From Capitella teleta (taxonomy: Eukaryota > Annelida > Polychaeta > Capitellidae), in assembly GCA_000328365.1 (NCBI GenBank), contig KB309617.1, positions 233,442 through 297,441 on the forward strand: 64,000 nt of DNA, given 5' to 3'. The notes beneath the pieces are model-generated. The model made no database searches. It was not told the DNA's origin and worked only from the letters and a program-made list of their open reading frames with translations. Positions within the stretch are counted from its first letter, which is position 1, and each line of letters starts with the position of its first letter. Below are positions 45,661 through 59,092 of the stretch, piece after piece. Made by a program: the position numbers and the translations under genes.

Positions 45661-48600
45661 ATTTTACATGCTTCATCACCCCGTTTGTAGTTCATATATT
45701 GTGCGCATCAAGCAGGAAATATAAAGAAGAATACATAGGCGTCACCGAAACTAAATTCACCTGGTTTCACTGCCGTAGACCGCAGTTACCTGTCCAATGT
45801 TTTAATGTTACACGAATTAATCAAGACTATAATTTCAGTGCTTCATCTCATAATATTTATATTGTGAGCCAGTGATATTCGAGCCCATAACTCCTCAGCA
45901 ATATCACATCGAATAAACCAACCATCACGTTTCCCCAATTAAAGAAAACACTTATTGTCATTCAGTATTTTCCACGAATCATTAAGAATTGCGTGCCTAC
46001 GGTGTATGTTTTCCGAGTCCTTATAATTGCAGACTAAATAATTTTCTCGTAATTGTCGAAATATATACTCAGGCAATTTATAATTTCTTTCTTCGTCTGA
46101 TTAACGCTGAATATTTTCTTGATCCAATACATTCTGATTGCATGTATACGTTAATCTAATAGTTAAAACGCGAGCCTTACTCTTTGGGTATAGACCCAAA
46201 AGGATCAGCACTTACAGGTACTAAATTACAGGTCATTAAATAGCATCTTGAACGATCAGCTTATTTCTTATATTTTTATTTATTTAGTAATTTGATACAT
46301 TCTATGGTGACCGAAAAAGATGGTGTTCGGGGTGGCTATTGAGATGATGGTCAAGTCGTATTTCGAATGTTGCTATAGATGGAGATGTGATGATTTTTGA
46401 AGGCATTGGGTTTCAGAGTTGCATGGGCTCTCTTGATTATATATTTAATTTTGTCTGATATCTGTTCCGGCTGGCTAGAGGTAGATTGTTTGTGGGTGTC
46501 CTCTTGAAGTTTTGGGATTGAATTTAGAGAAATGTTTAGTTCTTAGGACGTCGGGATACTATGTGTCTATTAATATCATGTCCCCGCTGCATGGTTCTGT
46601 GGGAAGTTTGGGTTTTCTTAATCTTTAGTCATAATATATGTCTTGCCTATTATTTATTGCTCAGGATGTTACCTTTGATTGTTTTCCTCATGGCTTTGCA
46701 ATTATTTTGCGGGTAAATGATGTTAATCTCACTTATACTTACTGTAATTTCCGGCTATTCTTTGATCTCCTCTCTTGTGGATGACTATGATGCTGGCCAC
46801 AAATGTCTGGCAACTGTCCTTGGTCCAAAAAATGTTGATACAGGATGCTAAGCGGTTTATCAGTAATATCTTTGACTTCAACTAGTACTCTTGGGCGAAT
46901 TCTTTCTGATGTCGGTGTTAAAATTGGCCAATACAGAGTGGGCCAAAAGTAGTCTACTCCTTGTACAAAAAAAAAAAAAAAAAAAAATCTGAAATTTGCT
47001 AAAATGTATCAATTATTCAACAACAACAAAATACGTTAAATACCTGGTAGGGATTGACTATGTTATTCTGTGCCCATTTGTGCAAAAAAAAATCAAATAA
47101 AAAAGTCAATTTTGAATGAGAAATGAACATTTAAATGTGAGTGGATCACGAGAAGAGTAAATCAGATGAGCCTCTGAACGAGCAGTGTCATCACCAGCAC
47201 GAGGAGTGTCATCTCTTGTATGGCGCTTAAATGCAAACTGTCTGCTTTGTTTTGATTTTAGTAGATCAATATTAGTGCTACTGCCACAAACATAGCACTC
47301 TTAAACAGAACAATACATGTAGTACGAGATCGTTGCCTTAATTATGAGTTCAATGAAACTTAGCCATGGTCCGGGGCCCTGTATGCCACCAAAAGTCGAA
47401 AATTGCGCAATGATGAGTGCCCTCTATTATTTGAGATAAATCGGCATAAATGTTGATGGAAATGGAATAAAAATTATAGAAAAAGCAGCATGACATGTTA
47501 GACTAAACACGCCAAGTTTATATTTATCTTATCTTTGTGGGATTTTGACACAGCGATCTGTTATGTGACACCCTCTCAAAAATGCTTAGCTCCATTGGAT
47601 AACATTGAAATCTTCAACATGGAGTAGATATACAAAATTACAAACACTTAACTACTTCCCACAGGCGGAATCGAACACTGAACGATCTAATTTGAGTCAA
47701 TTTTGTTGGGTGTTTTGAGATGAATTACATTAATTATTAATATAATTACAAAAGGCGATCGCTTCTGTGGAAGCTATATGTGATGACACAATTATAGTTG
47801 TTGAATCACAGCTACCTACATCTATAATTATTATGACATCCATAAAGACTTCAATGCTGGTCTCTTTTGTCTTCTTATGGGAATCCCCTCTAAAGGTCTG
47901 TGATCTGTCACCGACGCGTAGAAACCACCTGACCGTCGATACATCGAGTTTAAGACTATAAACATTTGGGCGGGGTTAAATATGCATGCATGTGAGCATT
48001 CATTGAGTCTGAAAGTGGTTGCAGTTGAGGACTTGTGAATGGCCGAGAACTCATACTCCCTCGCATGAGAGGGCACTGTATGTCAATGTGGTCATGCTGG
48101 ATTAACAACACGTGGAACCTCAGGTTGCTTCGACGCGTCGGAGACAGATCATAGTTCTTAAGCGGGTGTTACGTGATTGGTTTCACAATGAGGCTAGTAG
48201 TATTTGAGTGCACCTAGAGTCCTAGTATGAGCAGTCCAGTCCACACCATATAACATGGCTGATATCAATTGAGTAATCTGGGAGCTCGCTGACCGAATGT
48301 GAACTCAGTCATGCATGTCCGGAAACGAGATCTACACATGAAGGAACTAATCACGCAAACTGATTACCCTCGTCAGTCGTTGATAGTGTCCTTTCATCGG
48401 GCCACTTTTTGTCATCTTGACATTGCATCAGACACGTTTAAACAGAGGCTTTCATGATATACAAGTACATATAGGATTGACTTGCTTGCCTCACATTTAT
48501 ATGGCATCGCCCCCGATAACAGGTATAACACAAAATGTAAAAATAATGACCCAAAATAGATGATATAATACGAGGAGGCATCTGAGAGTGTTGAACCAGT

Positions 48601-49100
48601 TCTCGGTCTGACATAAAAAGCAAAAACTTCGTGTTACTCCAAAATTAGCCCCCTCCGATGATGCTTAAAGCCGTTCTCCTCTGATGCATGCAACGATCGG
48701 TCTTGCTTAGTTTGCTCCAATGTTGCTATCGTGCTATTGTGTACAATAACTAGTAATAAGCGAGGCGTTGGGCATTGTACATGTAATATTTAAGGCGACG
48801 CCAACCGGGTTGGTATGTCCGGTGATGTTGCGAATGCATTCCACAGAGCGTGCCACACTAAGCTAAATAATTTTTTGTTAGTTTCTCTTTGTCATAATGT
48901 ATGTGTAAGCTCGATCATGCTTATTGCAAGGATTGTGATATTCGGCCGTTTCGTCGCTTGTCTAAGTTTAATTAGTTTAATCGCATCTCTTATGACATAT
49001 TCATCTTACCTAGTTATAACCAGGTAAAATGTATATGTTAGAAGATATTTGATTATGAGAATGAAAAGGCTTCTAAAATAAAGAGAGTGGACTAATAATA
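45661..49100. other. no gene recognised
   Basis: AT-rich intergenic sequence with a poly-A tract at about 46969-46987. Short frames (47767-47961 plus, 47831-48076 minus) show no domains. Confidence 0.45.
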
Positions 49101-49118
49101 ATACATTAGCCATTAAGC

Positions 49119-49580
49119 ATGAGGCAAGGTTTTTTTTATACTGCTAACCACGGAGTACATGTTGATCAAAACCTTACGATACATGACCAAATCAACCATT
49201 TTCTGAACAAGGGTAGATTAGCAAAGACTCACCTGATAAGTATGCGTCCCTACTGTACTAAAGACCAACTCACGGCCCCCTATAAAACACTGATGTGGTC
49301 CGCTTTGGAGCAAGAAAGCGCATGCTACGCCCATGCGAGCCAGGCTCAACTGACAAAACTGGAACTATATATATATTCCAGAAAAAACACTCAGGGATAG
49401 CATGCTCACGGTATCAGTTCGCAGACAAATAGCCCACACAGCAATGATTTACAAGCAGACATTACTCCATTTCAAACTTTTAATTATCTACCTATTGCCT
49501 TATTTCGATCCAATGTGTGCATAACACATTTCAAGCAAAATGTCGTGATTTCTTTCCGAATCGAGAGATCAATAAAGAAC
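49119..49580 (+). mobile_element. LINE fragment (CR1/jockey-like), reverse transcriptase 3' part
   Basis: The plus frame from 49119 reads HGVHVDQNLTIHDQINHFLNK, RPYCTKDQLTAPYKTLMWSALEQES, matching the LGV..D..L...DHI..........R........K...Y..L....LEY blocks of non-LTR reverse transcriptases. A stop follows at 49398, and the usual 'RR.AR.I' region is decayed. Only this part of the ORF is recognisable. Confidence 0.65.
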
Positions 49581-49589
49581 AAAAACACA

Positions 49590-49655
49590 CCATAGACAGA
49601 AGTACACAGCGCCCGGAATTATTTTGCAGTTGGAACCTACCAGGGAGACAACAAC
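49590..49655 (-). mobile_element. fragment of SINE family 1
   Basis: CACCATAGACAGAAGTACACAGCGCCCGG and the bases after it match the middle of SINE family 1 (plus-strand form seen at 61270-61330), with growing divergence downstream. It directly follows the LINE relic. Confidence 0.55.
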
Positions 49656-49699
49656 GGAATAATAAATATACATTGGCATATATAAGACAATCGTGCGAA

Positions 49700-52190
49700 T
49701 CGTCTATGTTTATTATGACTAAAATTTAGTTGAGAAACCACGCATGTGATGCATATCCACACTAATTAATTAGAACCGCGCATCTACAAATAAACACTAT
49801 GCATTCCTATGATTGGTGAATTATTATTATTATGAATACAAATAACCACATGTATCTATATCCATATTGAATGCGTACACATGATTAAGTTCAACTGCAC
49901 TAGTCTCATGAGTAAAGCATTAATCGGAATAAGGTAGGAATAATTAGTATCATTAATCATTGTTGTATTCACGCCATGAAGGTTAATTGATAATTTAGAG
50001 CGTGTGGTCACCGTTCTCTGTTACTGCATAGCAATTGCCCTGGCACCACCTGTCGTCAATTCCGTGCTATAGGGTGTGTTGTGCGGGGGTAGGGAGTTTG
50101 TCGGGGAATTTAGAGTCTGCTTTTTAATGGGCACTTATCGGTTGGAGGGATGAATCATTGATTTTGAGGCTGGTACCAGCTGTATTCGATCTCCGAAACG
50201 AAATGCAATGTGAGATATACGCTGAATCAAATGGATCAATGGTCACCGTGCTCATAACGTGAGAGCTCTTTGCTGGCGTTCTGGGCTAATATTTAAATGA
50301 ACCCAAAAACCTCCGGAAATGGATGCGCTGTTGACCGTAAGGTGTCGCGTTCATCAGTGACAACACCTCCGGCACCCAGTGTTCGGTTTCAGCCATTTGA
50401 GTGCTGTCAGATCACGTGATTGGAGACGATTCAGATCGGGATTTCAACACAACGTTTTGTCAACTTTCTACCCTGAGTGTTCATATTGGATGTACATAAC
50501 GAATAACTTGAGATTATGCATTAGTTATGGCATCCGTGGATGATCGAGGTATGTTCTTGGAGTTTGTTTATCCATTTAATTAGTAGTTGTTCATTGTGCT
50601 ATTCCTTCGAGTTCCTGGATGGAAAACGCAGTTGCATTGTTAGACAATGAATTGTTAACTCCAGTCTAAGTGTGAATATATCTTCCATCTTTTGTTTTGT
50701 GGATGGACGATTGAGTGCGAAACATGCAACTGGATTTACATGTTCGATTCCACATAATGAAACTAAAACTGAAGCCTCTCTTGCTCAGACAAGGACATAT
50801 GTGATACCTGCTTTACTCGAATTGATCAGGCATGCATGCATCCGAGACATTCTAACCTAACACTTACATCTGCGTGTAACCAACTCTATTATGATAACAA
50901 TGCAGCTATTTAATAGACAACCTAAATATTCGAATATACATGGTGGTCCATAATTAAGCTATTTATCTCAGTTACTTATATGATATACTTTCCGAATGAA
51001 CGGGGGTTGCCATGGTGACGCGATTACTTAATTCACATCACAGACATTGACCATTGGTTATAATTATGAAACCTTGCATGGAGCCCATATCAGTGGTATT
51101 TCAATGGCATGCATATTTGTTTTCTCGTGTGTTAAAACAAGCACATGAGAATAAGTATACAGTGAAGTGTGAATCAATAAACGTCGCGTGTCGTAAATAG
51201 CATGCAATACAATTGGTCACTTAGATCTATAAGAGAGGACGCTATAGGCAAGGACAAATGTAGGGAAAATACAGCAATTGAATTTGGACATTTTCCGAAA
51301 AGAAGAAAAAACAACAACAACAAAACAATGCAAGAACGAGTCACGCAATTATGAGGAGTAAGCATTGCGTGATATCATACCATTTAACACAATTAGGTGC
51401 AATGAATATGATCTTATAGTGACCCGCTAAGGACTCTATAATGATGAAGATATCGATTTTAATATGCATCGCCTCGAAGCAAATTAAGCAGACAAGCCAG
51501 CCAGGGGTTCGAACAAATAGTGAAAATGCGATGCACGCGCTTTCAATTGAAACACCTGCTACCAGAAATGACAGGAATGAAAAACACGATCGGGAATTGT
51601 TAAATGTATTCTCCGGTATCGATTTTGTATTGATAGGCGTGGTTGTAAGGTAAATAGTAGCCATGCATATCATAAAGACGAGTCTGTGAATGTTTGTGTG
51701 TGAATATCTATGAGAATAATTATTTTAAAAGAGCATTTTAAAATGGTTACCTTTTCCAATCGATCTCACAATATCATCTAATTATTATGTATTCATTGAT
51801 ATCATTATGGTACTCAATTTCAGCAAAACATATTTTTAATTCGTTCTAGTTTGTATCGAGGTCACGAATGACATAAAAATACATCATCATTATCTCACTG
51901 AGCGGATATAATACGAAATACAACTACATGTATAACGATGAATATATTTCAATTATGATACATTAATTGTACGTACTTCATGCTGTACTTAACTCGGAGT
52001 TTATTGCTTGTTTCAGTATCAGGTGGTATAAAAAATCCATGAATTTCTTGAGAGCAATCTGTCTTCCCCTGTAGCATAAACTGAACGCATCAATACAACT
52101 GTTTTTGTTGTTATTGTTTTCTCTGTCTTATGTTTGATTCATACTCTCTGTAGCGGTTACCATGGTTACATGTCATAGGATGATCACGTG
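49700..52190. other. no gene recognised
   Basis: AT-rich. Opposed frames at 51341-51673 (minus) and 51441-51653 (plus) overlap each other and match no family. No feature can be supported. Confidence 0.45.
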
Positions 52191-52203
52191 ACGTATTGGC
52201 ATA

Positions 52204-55200
52204 ATGGCGGCATCACTTCTTCTGCTTACGCTGCTTCCAATTGTGGTCGTCTCCATAAGTGAGTATAGCTTACTGTGAAATTATGACCATATTACCCAGT
52301 GGTTCAAAAATCCTTTAATTAATATGTCAAAATTATTTTCCTCTGGGTGAATCATGAAATACGTGTGAAAATGTTAAAATTATTCATGCGCCATACGGGT
52401 TTTCTCTATTTACGTTGGGTTTTCCCCTAGTGCAATTTGGGCGTGAACTGATGACACAAAAACCCATGAATTAGTACAGTGTAAAATCGATCAATTGTAT
52501 ATGTCAAACTGAAAACCATGAAACTGTATTCCAAACACTGGGAATAAAAATGCTCTCGATTCGTGGAAATGAAATTTTATGCAATAACACAATTAACATA
52601 TATTAGAATCTTTAGAGAGTCTGAAAGTAAACATTTCTGGCATTTAAAACTGCACTGACTGAACCTCAAATGCCAAGCAAAACAATGGACTACTTTTCTT
52701 TTCTTTTTTTTCATTTTGTCAGTATTGGAAGAGGGCAACTCCCCGATATCAGGCACCCATAGCTTGGACACAGCCTCTGTTCCAGGATTAGCAGTTCTTA
52801 TGCTGGATTTCGCCTTGACCGATGGAAGTCTCAGGGAGTACAGAGTGACCACTTCCACGTCTCCTTCGCCGACTCGACTCCAAATCTGGAGGCCAGTAAC
52901 CCCGGAGGAAGAGGAAGCTCGCTTTGAACTGGTTCAATCCACACGGTTCGTCCCGACGGTTTCAGGGAATTTTTCGGTGAGCACAGAAATAGATCCACAG
53001 ACAAACCATTTATATTCGGAACATTTAGATTTGCTTTGTTCTGTAATCCAAAATATAGGCCTACACATTTATGTGCTGGACATCTGTGTGTTTCCCAGTA
53101 CCGATTAAGCTAAATTTGCATCACCCTTAATTACCCCGGTGCAAACCCTTTCATAATCACCATAAACAGTCGACGATGAGTAGCGAGTAAAATTCGAACT
53201 TTATCACTTTAGTCGTAATATTGTCGTAAAATCAATTTCAGATTCTTCCAAGCATGAACTTCCGGATCCAGAATGGCGACCGATTGGGCTTTTACAGCGA
53301 AGCCACGCCGATGGGGATTTCGTATGATTTCGTGCCCTTAGAAAGAGGGACTGATATGATCATCAAATCCTTCGATCCAGGGGTGTCACACCCTTCTGAG
53401 GGTGACATCATCACATTCAACGAGGACATATATAGCGTTTGGAGATTTGGGCTCTCTGTAATGGTTGATACAGGTACAGTAAACAATCACCTCCTGGTCA
53501 AAGGTCACCCTCCCGGTTACAGATTATGGTGAAGGACCATTACCTGATTACAAACCAATGCCTACAGCAGTTCCTCCAGCAGTCACAACCCCTCTTCCAC
53601 AGACAGTGTCTCCATTCATACCATCGACTTCAGTCCCGGGTGGTATGTTCCTAACGGCATCACTTTTGCATCATGTGACCCTCCCATACCTTTTTCAGAA
53701 GTCATCATAGGGAATCCAATCAGTGATGGAAATGTAATGCAGCTTGCTTCTGGAGACAACTTTATATTAACTGAGAAGCCTTCACCCGAGGGTGACGTCA
53801 TAGCCTTCCATTTGTTCTCATCTGCACCTGACAGAACTGTGCTGCTTCAAATTTGGAGACCTTTATCCCCTGGAAACTATCAACTCATCCATCAAACAGA
53901 ACATGAAACATCTACAGTTGGGCTGGAATCGGTTTGTCTGACGTCGATATTTAATCGTCCATTTCATCCGTCGTCTTTAACCACCGTATCAATTGTTGGT
54001 TGGTTCTTCTTAATTTCTTCCTGTTTTTAGGTCGAACTAAGAACCCCACTGCCAATAAGGGAAGGTGATGTCATTGGATTCTTCAACATGAACAATGAAA
54101 GTGCTATTAAGCATAAACGGGACGATGGAGCAACCGGATCACAAACGGTTTATGCAAAACGATATTCCACCCCTGTCCCTGGAAATATCTACTACTTCCC
54201 GAACGGATTCACGACCTACAAGTTCTCCATATCAGCCACAATTCGTCCAAGTAAGTGTTCACTTCATTGTTAAACATTGAAGGGCAGGGCACACAATGTA
54301 TTTGGTTATTTTTTCAGGTGGAATCGTCATTGGTGAATCTAGTAAGTGTTGCTCCTTTCAACATTCACAACATCACGATCCGGATATTGTGCAGGTTCAG
54401 GCAGGACGTACTGGTGGTGGAGATGGCTGCTTATTATCCCAGTCCTAATGGCAATCATTGCTATTATATCATCTATTTATGCATTATGTGAACATTGGGA
54501 TAGGAAGGCAACGGTATGTGAATTAAATCATTGCTATCATACTAAATTAAATGCTATTTTTATATCCGAGTGAGCTAAATTAGAGACTTACACAGTCGTT
54601 TGCTGTAGTTTAATTTTAATGAATGAAAACCTAATTATTATGTTTTAATTACTTGCACCTTGAGCACTTTTTGGAAGATTTTATGAAAGGTATTTTGATA
54701 TTTTTAACGTGGAAAAGGGATGTGGTTGTGGTTGGGTGATTCTGGGGAAACAGTGGTGGTGCTTTTTCGTCTACTTTTATGAAATTTACTGAGAATACTC
54801 AAATGCTACTCATATTTGTTTTCTGATTGAAATTTATTTATGTTTTAGAAATCAGAATCTGCCGACACAGAATGCAAACCAGAGACTCGCTTTGCCTCTT
54901 ACACCGACATCCCTGTGTCATACTCTGCTCTCAGTGTATCTGGCCTGTATTGAAAAGAAACGAGAAAAAAAGAAAGGATCAAAATGATAACTTATCAGGA
55001 AATTGTGATTTTTACTCTCTATTTAAAGTTCTATGTGAATTCGGACGAAACACCGGAAGTAAAAGTGACCGGTTCGCACTGGATCCTGCCCAAGGAAAAT
55101 ATTTACCTGTACGAACCATTGCACGAGACTCACAACTACATATTCTACCGAGCTGAGATTACAAGCATAGATTTTGCTGGAAAGAATGGCATTGGTCACG

Positions 55201-56423
55201 TTGCTGTAAAAACTGTGAAAGGTATGATTATCATCAATCGAGATAAATGCAAATGATATTCATCAGCATTTATGTCTATCATCAACGATTTTCAATAATG
55301 ATTTCCATTACAGATACTGAGACTGAGCATGAAAAACATTGTTTGATGCAGGAGTTAGACTTGATGACGTCTCTACTGCCACACCCAAATGTTCTCCAGT
55401 TGTTTGGCTATTGCCAGGATACAGGTATCTAGTTCCAATCATGATTTGAGAGTTTGCTATACGTAATGTTGCAGAGCCACCGATGCTAGTGATGGAATAT
55501 CCTGTTTACGGCTCCCTTGTTGAATATTTACGAGACCTTCGTAAGAGCTACACCCACGTGACCATTGCTGGACACAATAATTTCTCCTTGACCCACGAAC
55601 TGATGAGCTTTGCCACGCAAATAGCACGTGGCATGGCCTACCTGGCATCTTTAAAGGTAAGTCTGTACATCAATTGCTCTTATATACAATATACAAATCG
55701 GATATCGGTTATCGGATTTGGATATCAACACATCTTTAATTAAAGGTCATTATTTTGCATGACAGATATTGCATCGAGATTTAGCGGCAAGAAGCATTCT
55801 CTTGGGCGAAGGAAAACACTGCAAAATCACCAGTTTTGGCGAAGCACAAACCATCATCGACACTCATCACTATGACAAGGTTTGCAAGGTAAACTCGCTT
55901 CCTTATCTCCCCAAAACGCAGCAATGAGTGACGTTATTTCCAAGGCACGCCAGGCGATACGATGGATGGCTCCAGAATCAATATTTCAAGAAGATTTTTC
56001 GCCTAAAAGCGACATTTGGTCTTTTGGTATTCTTCTCTGGGAAATCGTAACATTAGGTTTGTTACCTTTGAGTGTTTGCTCATCTAACATTTACTTCAAA
56101 GGTGCTACGCCGTATTCTAATCTCCAAGCTTCGCAAGTCATGAAGCACGTCAAGAAAGGGCATGTGTTAGTTAGCCCACCTCACTGTAAACCGCAACTGT
56201 GAGTATGAAACCAACGTGTGATCAACAATGCACTGTTATTTGTAGCTTCTCGGTGATGTGTAAATGCTGGTTGATTAGGCCGACAACTCGGCCAAATTTT
56301 GAACTGCTGGCTGAGATATTACAAGCCCTTCACGAGGAAAGTGCAGACTTGATTCAATTGGAGAAATACCCGGCAGACCAGTACTTCATCTTAGATCCAA
56401 ATCGACCCGATGAAATTGTTTGA
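52204..56423 (+). CDS. receptor tyrosine kinase relative with a pseudokinase domain
   Basis: Sixteen exons with matching phases: 52204-52258, 52723-52976, 53242-53473, 53523-53642, 53699-53931, 54031-54250, 54318-54341, 54395-54513, 54849-54935, 55029-55221, 55314-55424, 55475-55656, 55766-55888, 55945-56056, 56102-56198 and 56246-56423, giving 779 residues. Order: signal peptide (1-18), ectodomain unit A (19-180), Pro/Thr-rich linker (181-220), ectodomain unit B (221-371), membrane helix (about 387-408), kinase domain (about 455-760). Both units share LQIWRP and GD.(I/L)GF(Y/F) and are unrecognised. The kinase keeps AVK (K509), the helix C Glu (E526), HRDLAAR (613-619), WMAPES, DIWSFG and CW...RP. 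It lacks a glycine-rich loop, has Ser for the catalytic-loop Asn (620), and SFG (633-635) for DFG, so phosphotransfer is unlikely. Exon 14 uses a CCAAG acceptor, which avoids a stop that a nearer CAG would bring in. AATAAA lies at 56640. Confidence 0.85.
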
Positions 56424-56639
56424 TCTTCATGCTGGCATAATGAGAAAGAAATCACTTTTCTGATGTGGCATTTCGAGGAATAACGAGAAATGTCAGAACA
56501 TTTATGCGAAACAATTGCGTTTTTAATCAGATCCGTGTGCCATAAACAATAGACTGCAATGTGATTTATAAGAAACCAGAGGCAGCAGTTTTCATAAATC
56601 AGTTTTCATAAATCATGAGTTCCAAATGCTTTTATTCAG

Positions 56640-56645
56640 AATAAA
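56640..56645 (+). terminator. polyadenylation signal AATAAA of the pseudokinase receptor gene
   Basis: AATAAA lies about 217 bases after the stop codon and is the first strong signal downstream. Confidence 0.5.
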
Positions 56646-56805
56646 ACACTCTTTAGTTATGCATAAAATATATATGATTATGGATGTGGGGGTTTTATTT
56701 ATCAAATTGAGGCTGTGGTGATTTGTAAACGGAGGAGGACATTATTTTTGATAGGGTAGTAGTTAGTGTCACCTCCTGTTAATACGCGCACATTGTTCAT
56801 CCCAG

Positions 56806-56942
56806 GAGACACATCAATTAATTACGTCCGAATCTTCAACAGAGCTTCCTTAGACAGAGAAGAGTTATATTCTTTCAATGCCGATGAGAAGGGGACGACA
56901 TCTACACCACCAATTTCATCCGCGTATGATGTATTAGGTTAA
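56806..56942 (+). pseudogene. possible lone cadherin-repeat exon
   Basis: After a TCATCCCAG acceptor the plus strand reads DTSINYVRIFNRASLDREEL, then YSFNADEKGTTSTPP, and stops at 56940. LDRE followed by Y.F...D is the calcium-binding core of cadherin repeats. The piece is only about 45 codons, with no neighbouring exon found. It may be an isolated relic or chance. Confidence 0.25.
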
Positions 56943-56944
56943 AA

Positions 56945-59080
56945 GGTAGATATAGATACATTTAAATCTGGCAAATATCAAACAAAATATGCACGATAAG
57001 AAGAAAGGCATTATGCATAATAAAGCGTGGTTAAAAGACACTACGAGGGTATTTGATGAATCTTGAAAACATCAAAGATTCAAAACTAGAGGTCATCGAA
57101 CATTGCCAGACATAGAAACTCTTATATTGAAATAAAATATACATCTTTGTATCAACGAGGGAACATTTTGGACATTGTTTACAATAGAATCATGAAGGAG
57201 TTACTAGAATGCCTATATGAGTCACGTGATTGGTCAGAATTGAAGCCAGATTTAAGAGGAGCATTTTTGTTGAATATCGAGGCGTCGACATCAGACCACC
57301 TTAATGAAAATTCGACATGCTGATGCTTCATGTTACTTACACATTTGGTCATTTCCCATCAATTTCAAGATACATGTATCGTGAATAGGACATTTAACGT
57401 GGCACAGTCCTTCTATTAATTCTATGTTATTATCAATGAACATTGCACACACAAAACCTCGAGCGGCGATCAAGTTTACAAAAGAGAGATGAAATACATG
57501 TTTAAACGCAAAATTCAGTTTCCAATAAACAGAGAGGCTAGAATTGCACCAGCAATGCCTGCAATAAAAACATGAGCAATATAAAATAGCGTTTTCTTCC
57601 AAGAAACGAGTCACATCTGGCATCATAATTATACTCCCATCTTGTTATACCTCGTCAGTCATTGCAACACACGTTCCTTTACAAATCTTTTAATCTGTAC
57701 ACCACCATATGCTTGCACCAACATGAGACAGTGCACTCTTATGCACACAGCACCACATCGTACGAACACCATCATCAGCACACATCAACTCATGACACTC
57801 TCCTTCATCGGTGTTTTGAAGCAGCGCACCCGAACCAACTTCGTATAATTATTAGAGGAAAGAGAGAGAAAAACGTTTATTTAATTTGTGTTATGGCATT
57901 ATTTGTATCTATACATTTTTTATTGTTTTTTCATCATTCTGATCCCTAATATACTTCTACTTATGTTTCACACAATACAGGCGAAACAATTAAGGGGTCA
58001 TTCGTCTATCGCGGTTTGATTCTCTCTTATTTTATGCCATTAATACATTTGTTACCTTTTATTCTGTGTTTGTCTTGAGAATCAACAAAAAAATTACCAC
58101 ATGCAGCCATTACAATATAGAAACTTACTCAAAAAGCGGGGTTGTCTCCTCGGACACTCAAAAGGGATTATATTACCTTTGTATAGGTATGAGTGTGGTT
58201 ACTGTGGTAGCGTTGAGATTGAATTAATTATTGAATTAATTAATTAATTGAATTAATTAGATTGAATTAAGACATTCGAAAACACAGTAGTGACAGTTCA
58301 TATTGTCATCTTATTCAGCCTTTGTTCTGAACCGCATCAGCAGTGCTTGTGCAAAGTCGCAAAAACCTAATGATTAATTTTAGTTATTTATTAAAGTCTG
58401 TAGTTCAAACTGTGATCTGCAGTTGTCGACACATGTACATGGGACGTGCGAATGCAATGGTGCCTCCAGGCATATGCTCTTATACTTTCATGCCCGTATG
58501 CAGCGAAAGAGGTTTGTAATGTATGTAACCCATGTGTTTGCTGCTGCTGTGCGTGTTTCATCTGTGAATGTCAACGAAACTAGCTAAAGGGACTCAATTT
58601 TCGGTTCGCACTGTTAAAATATATATTCTTGAATACAGCTTGAATATTATTATAGCAATTAACCCTGTATGATGCTTCACTTGCACAATACACATGGATG
58701 GATTCATGACATGACATGCAAATCTATATCGAACATAGCAGCACTTTGGATCACCCACTAGCCTACATTGAACACCATACACTCGTCATAGACTTCTGCT
58801 TGTTGTCACTGTTAAGAGCATCGCTCACTTTTAAAGAAGAATGTGACGAAATGTGAGAGTTCAGAGGGTTTTTTAAGAGTTTTATTTGGCAGATGGCATC
58901 AGCAATAGCGGTTTATATGCCCATAATAATCGAAAGCATTGCATACAACTATATAAATGAGAAAATATAAAGAGAATATTGCCAAAATTCAGTGGCCAAA
59001 AATGTGTGCGCACAATTGGCACTCTTCCACATACAATGACGATGATCGAAATCAGCTCGTGTAGGCAGTAGGCACAACAC
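56945..59080. other. no gene recognised; AT-rich repeat
   Basis: There is a TTAATTGAA-type low-complexity tract at 58220-58270. A minus frame at 57626-57333 has no recognisable domain. Nothing else is supported. Confidence 0.45.
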
Positions 59081-59092
59081 CTCTCTTGTACC

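Noticed and set aside
55889-55921. 33-nt intron with CAG acceptor in the kinase gene
   Set aside because: It would be unusually short and would bring an in-frame TGA. The CCAAG acceptor at 55944 restores the kinase frame into WMAPES.
57333-57626. Minus-strand 97-codon frame near 57.5 kb
   Set aside because: No domain, no splice context and no similarity to the neighbouring genes.
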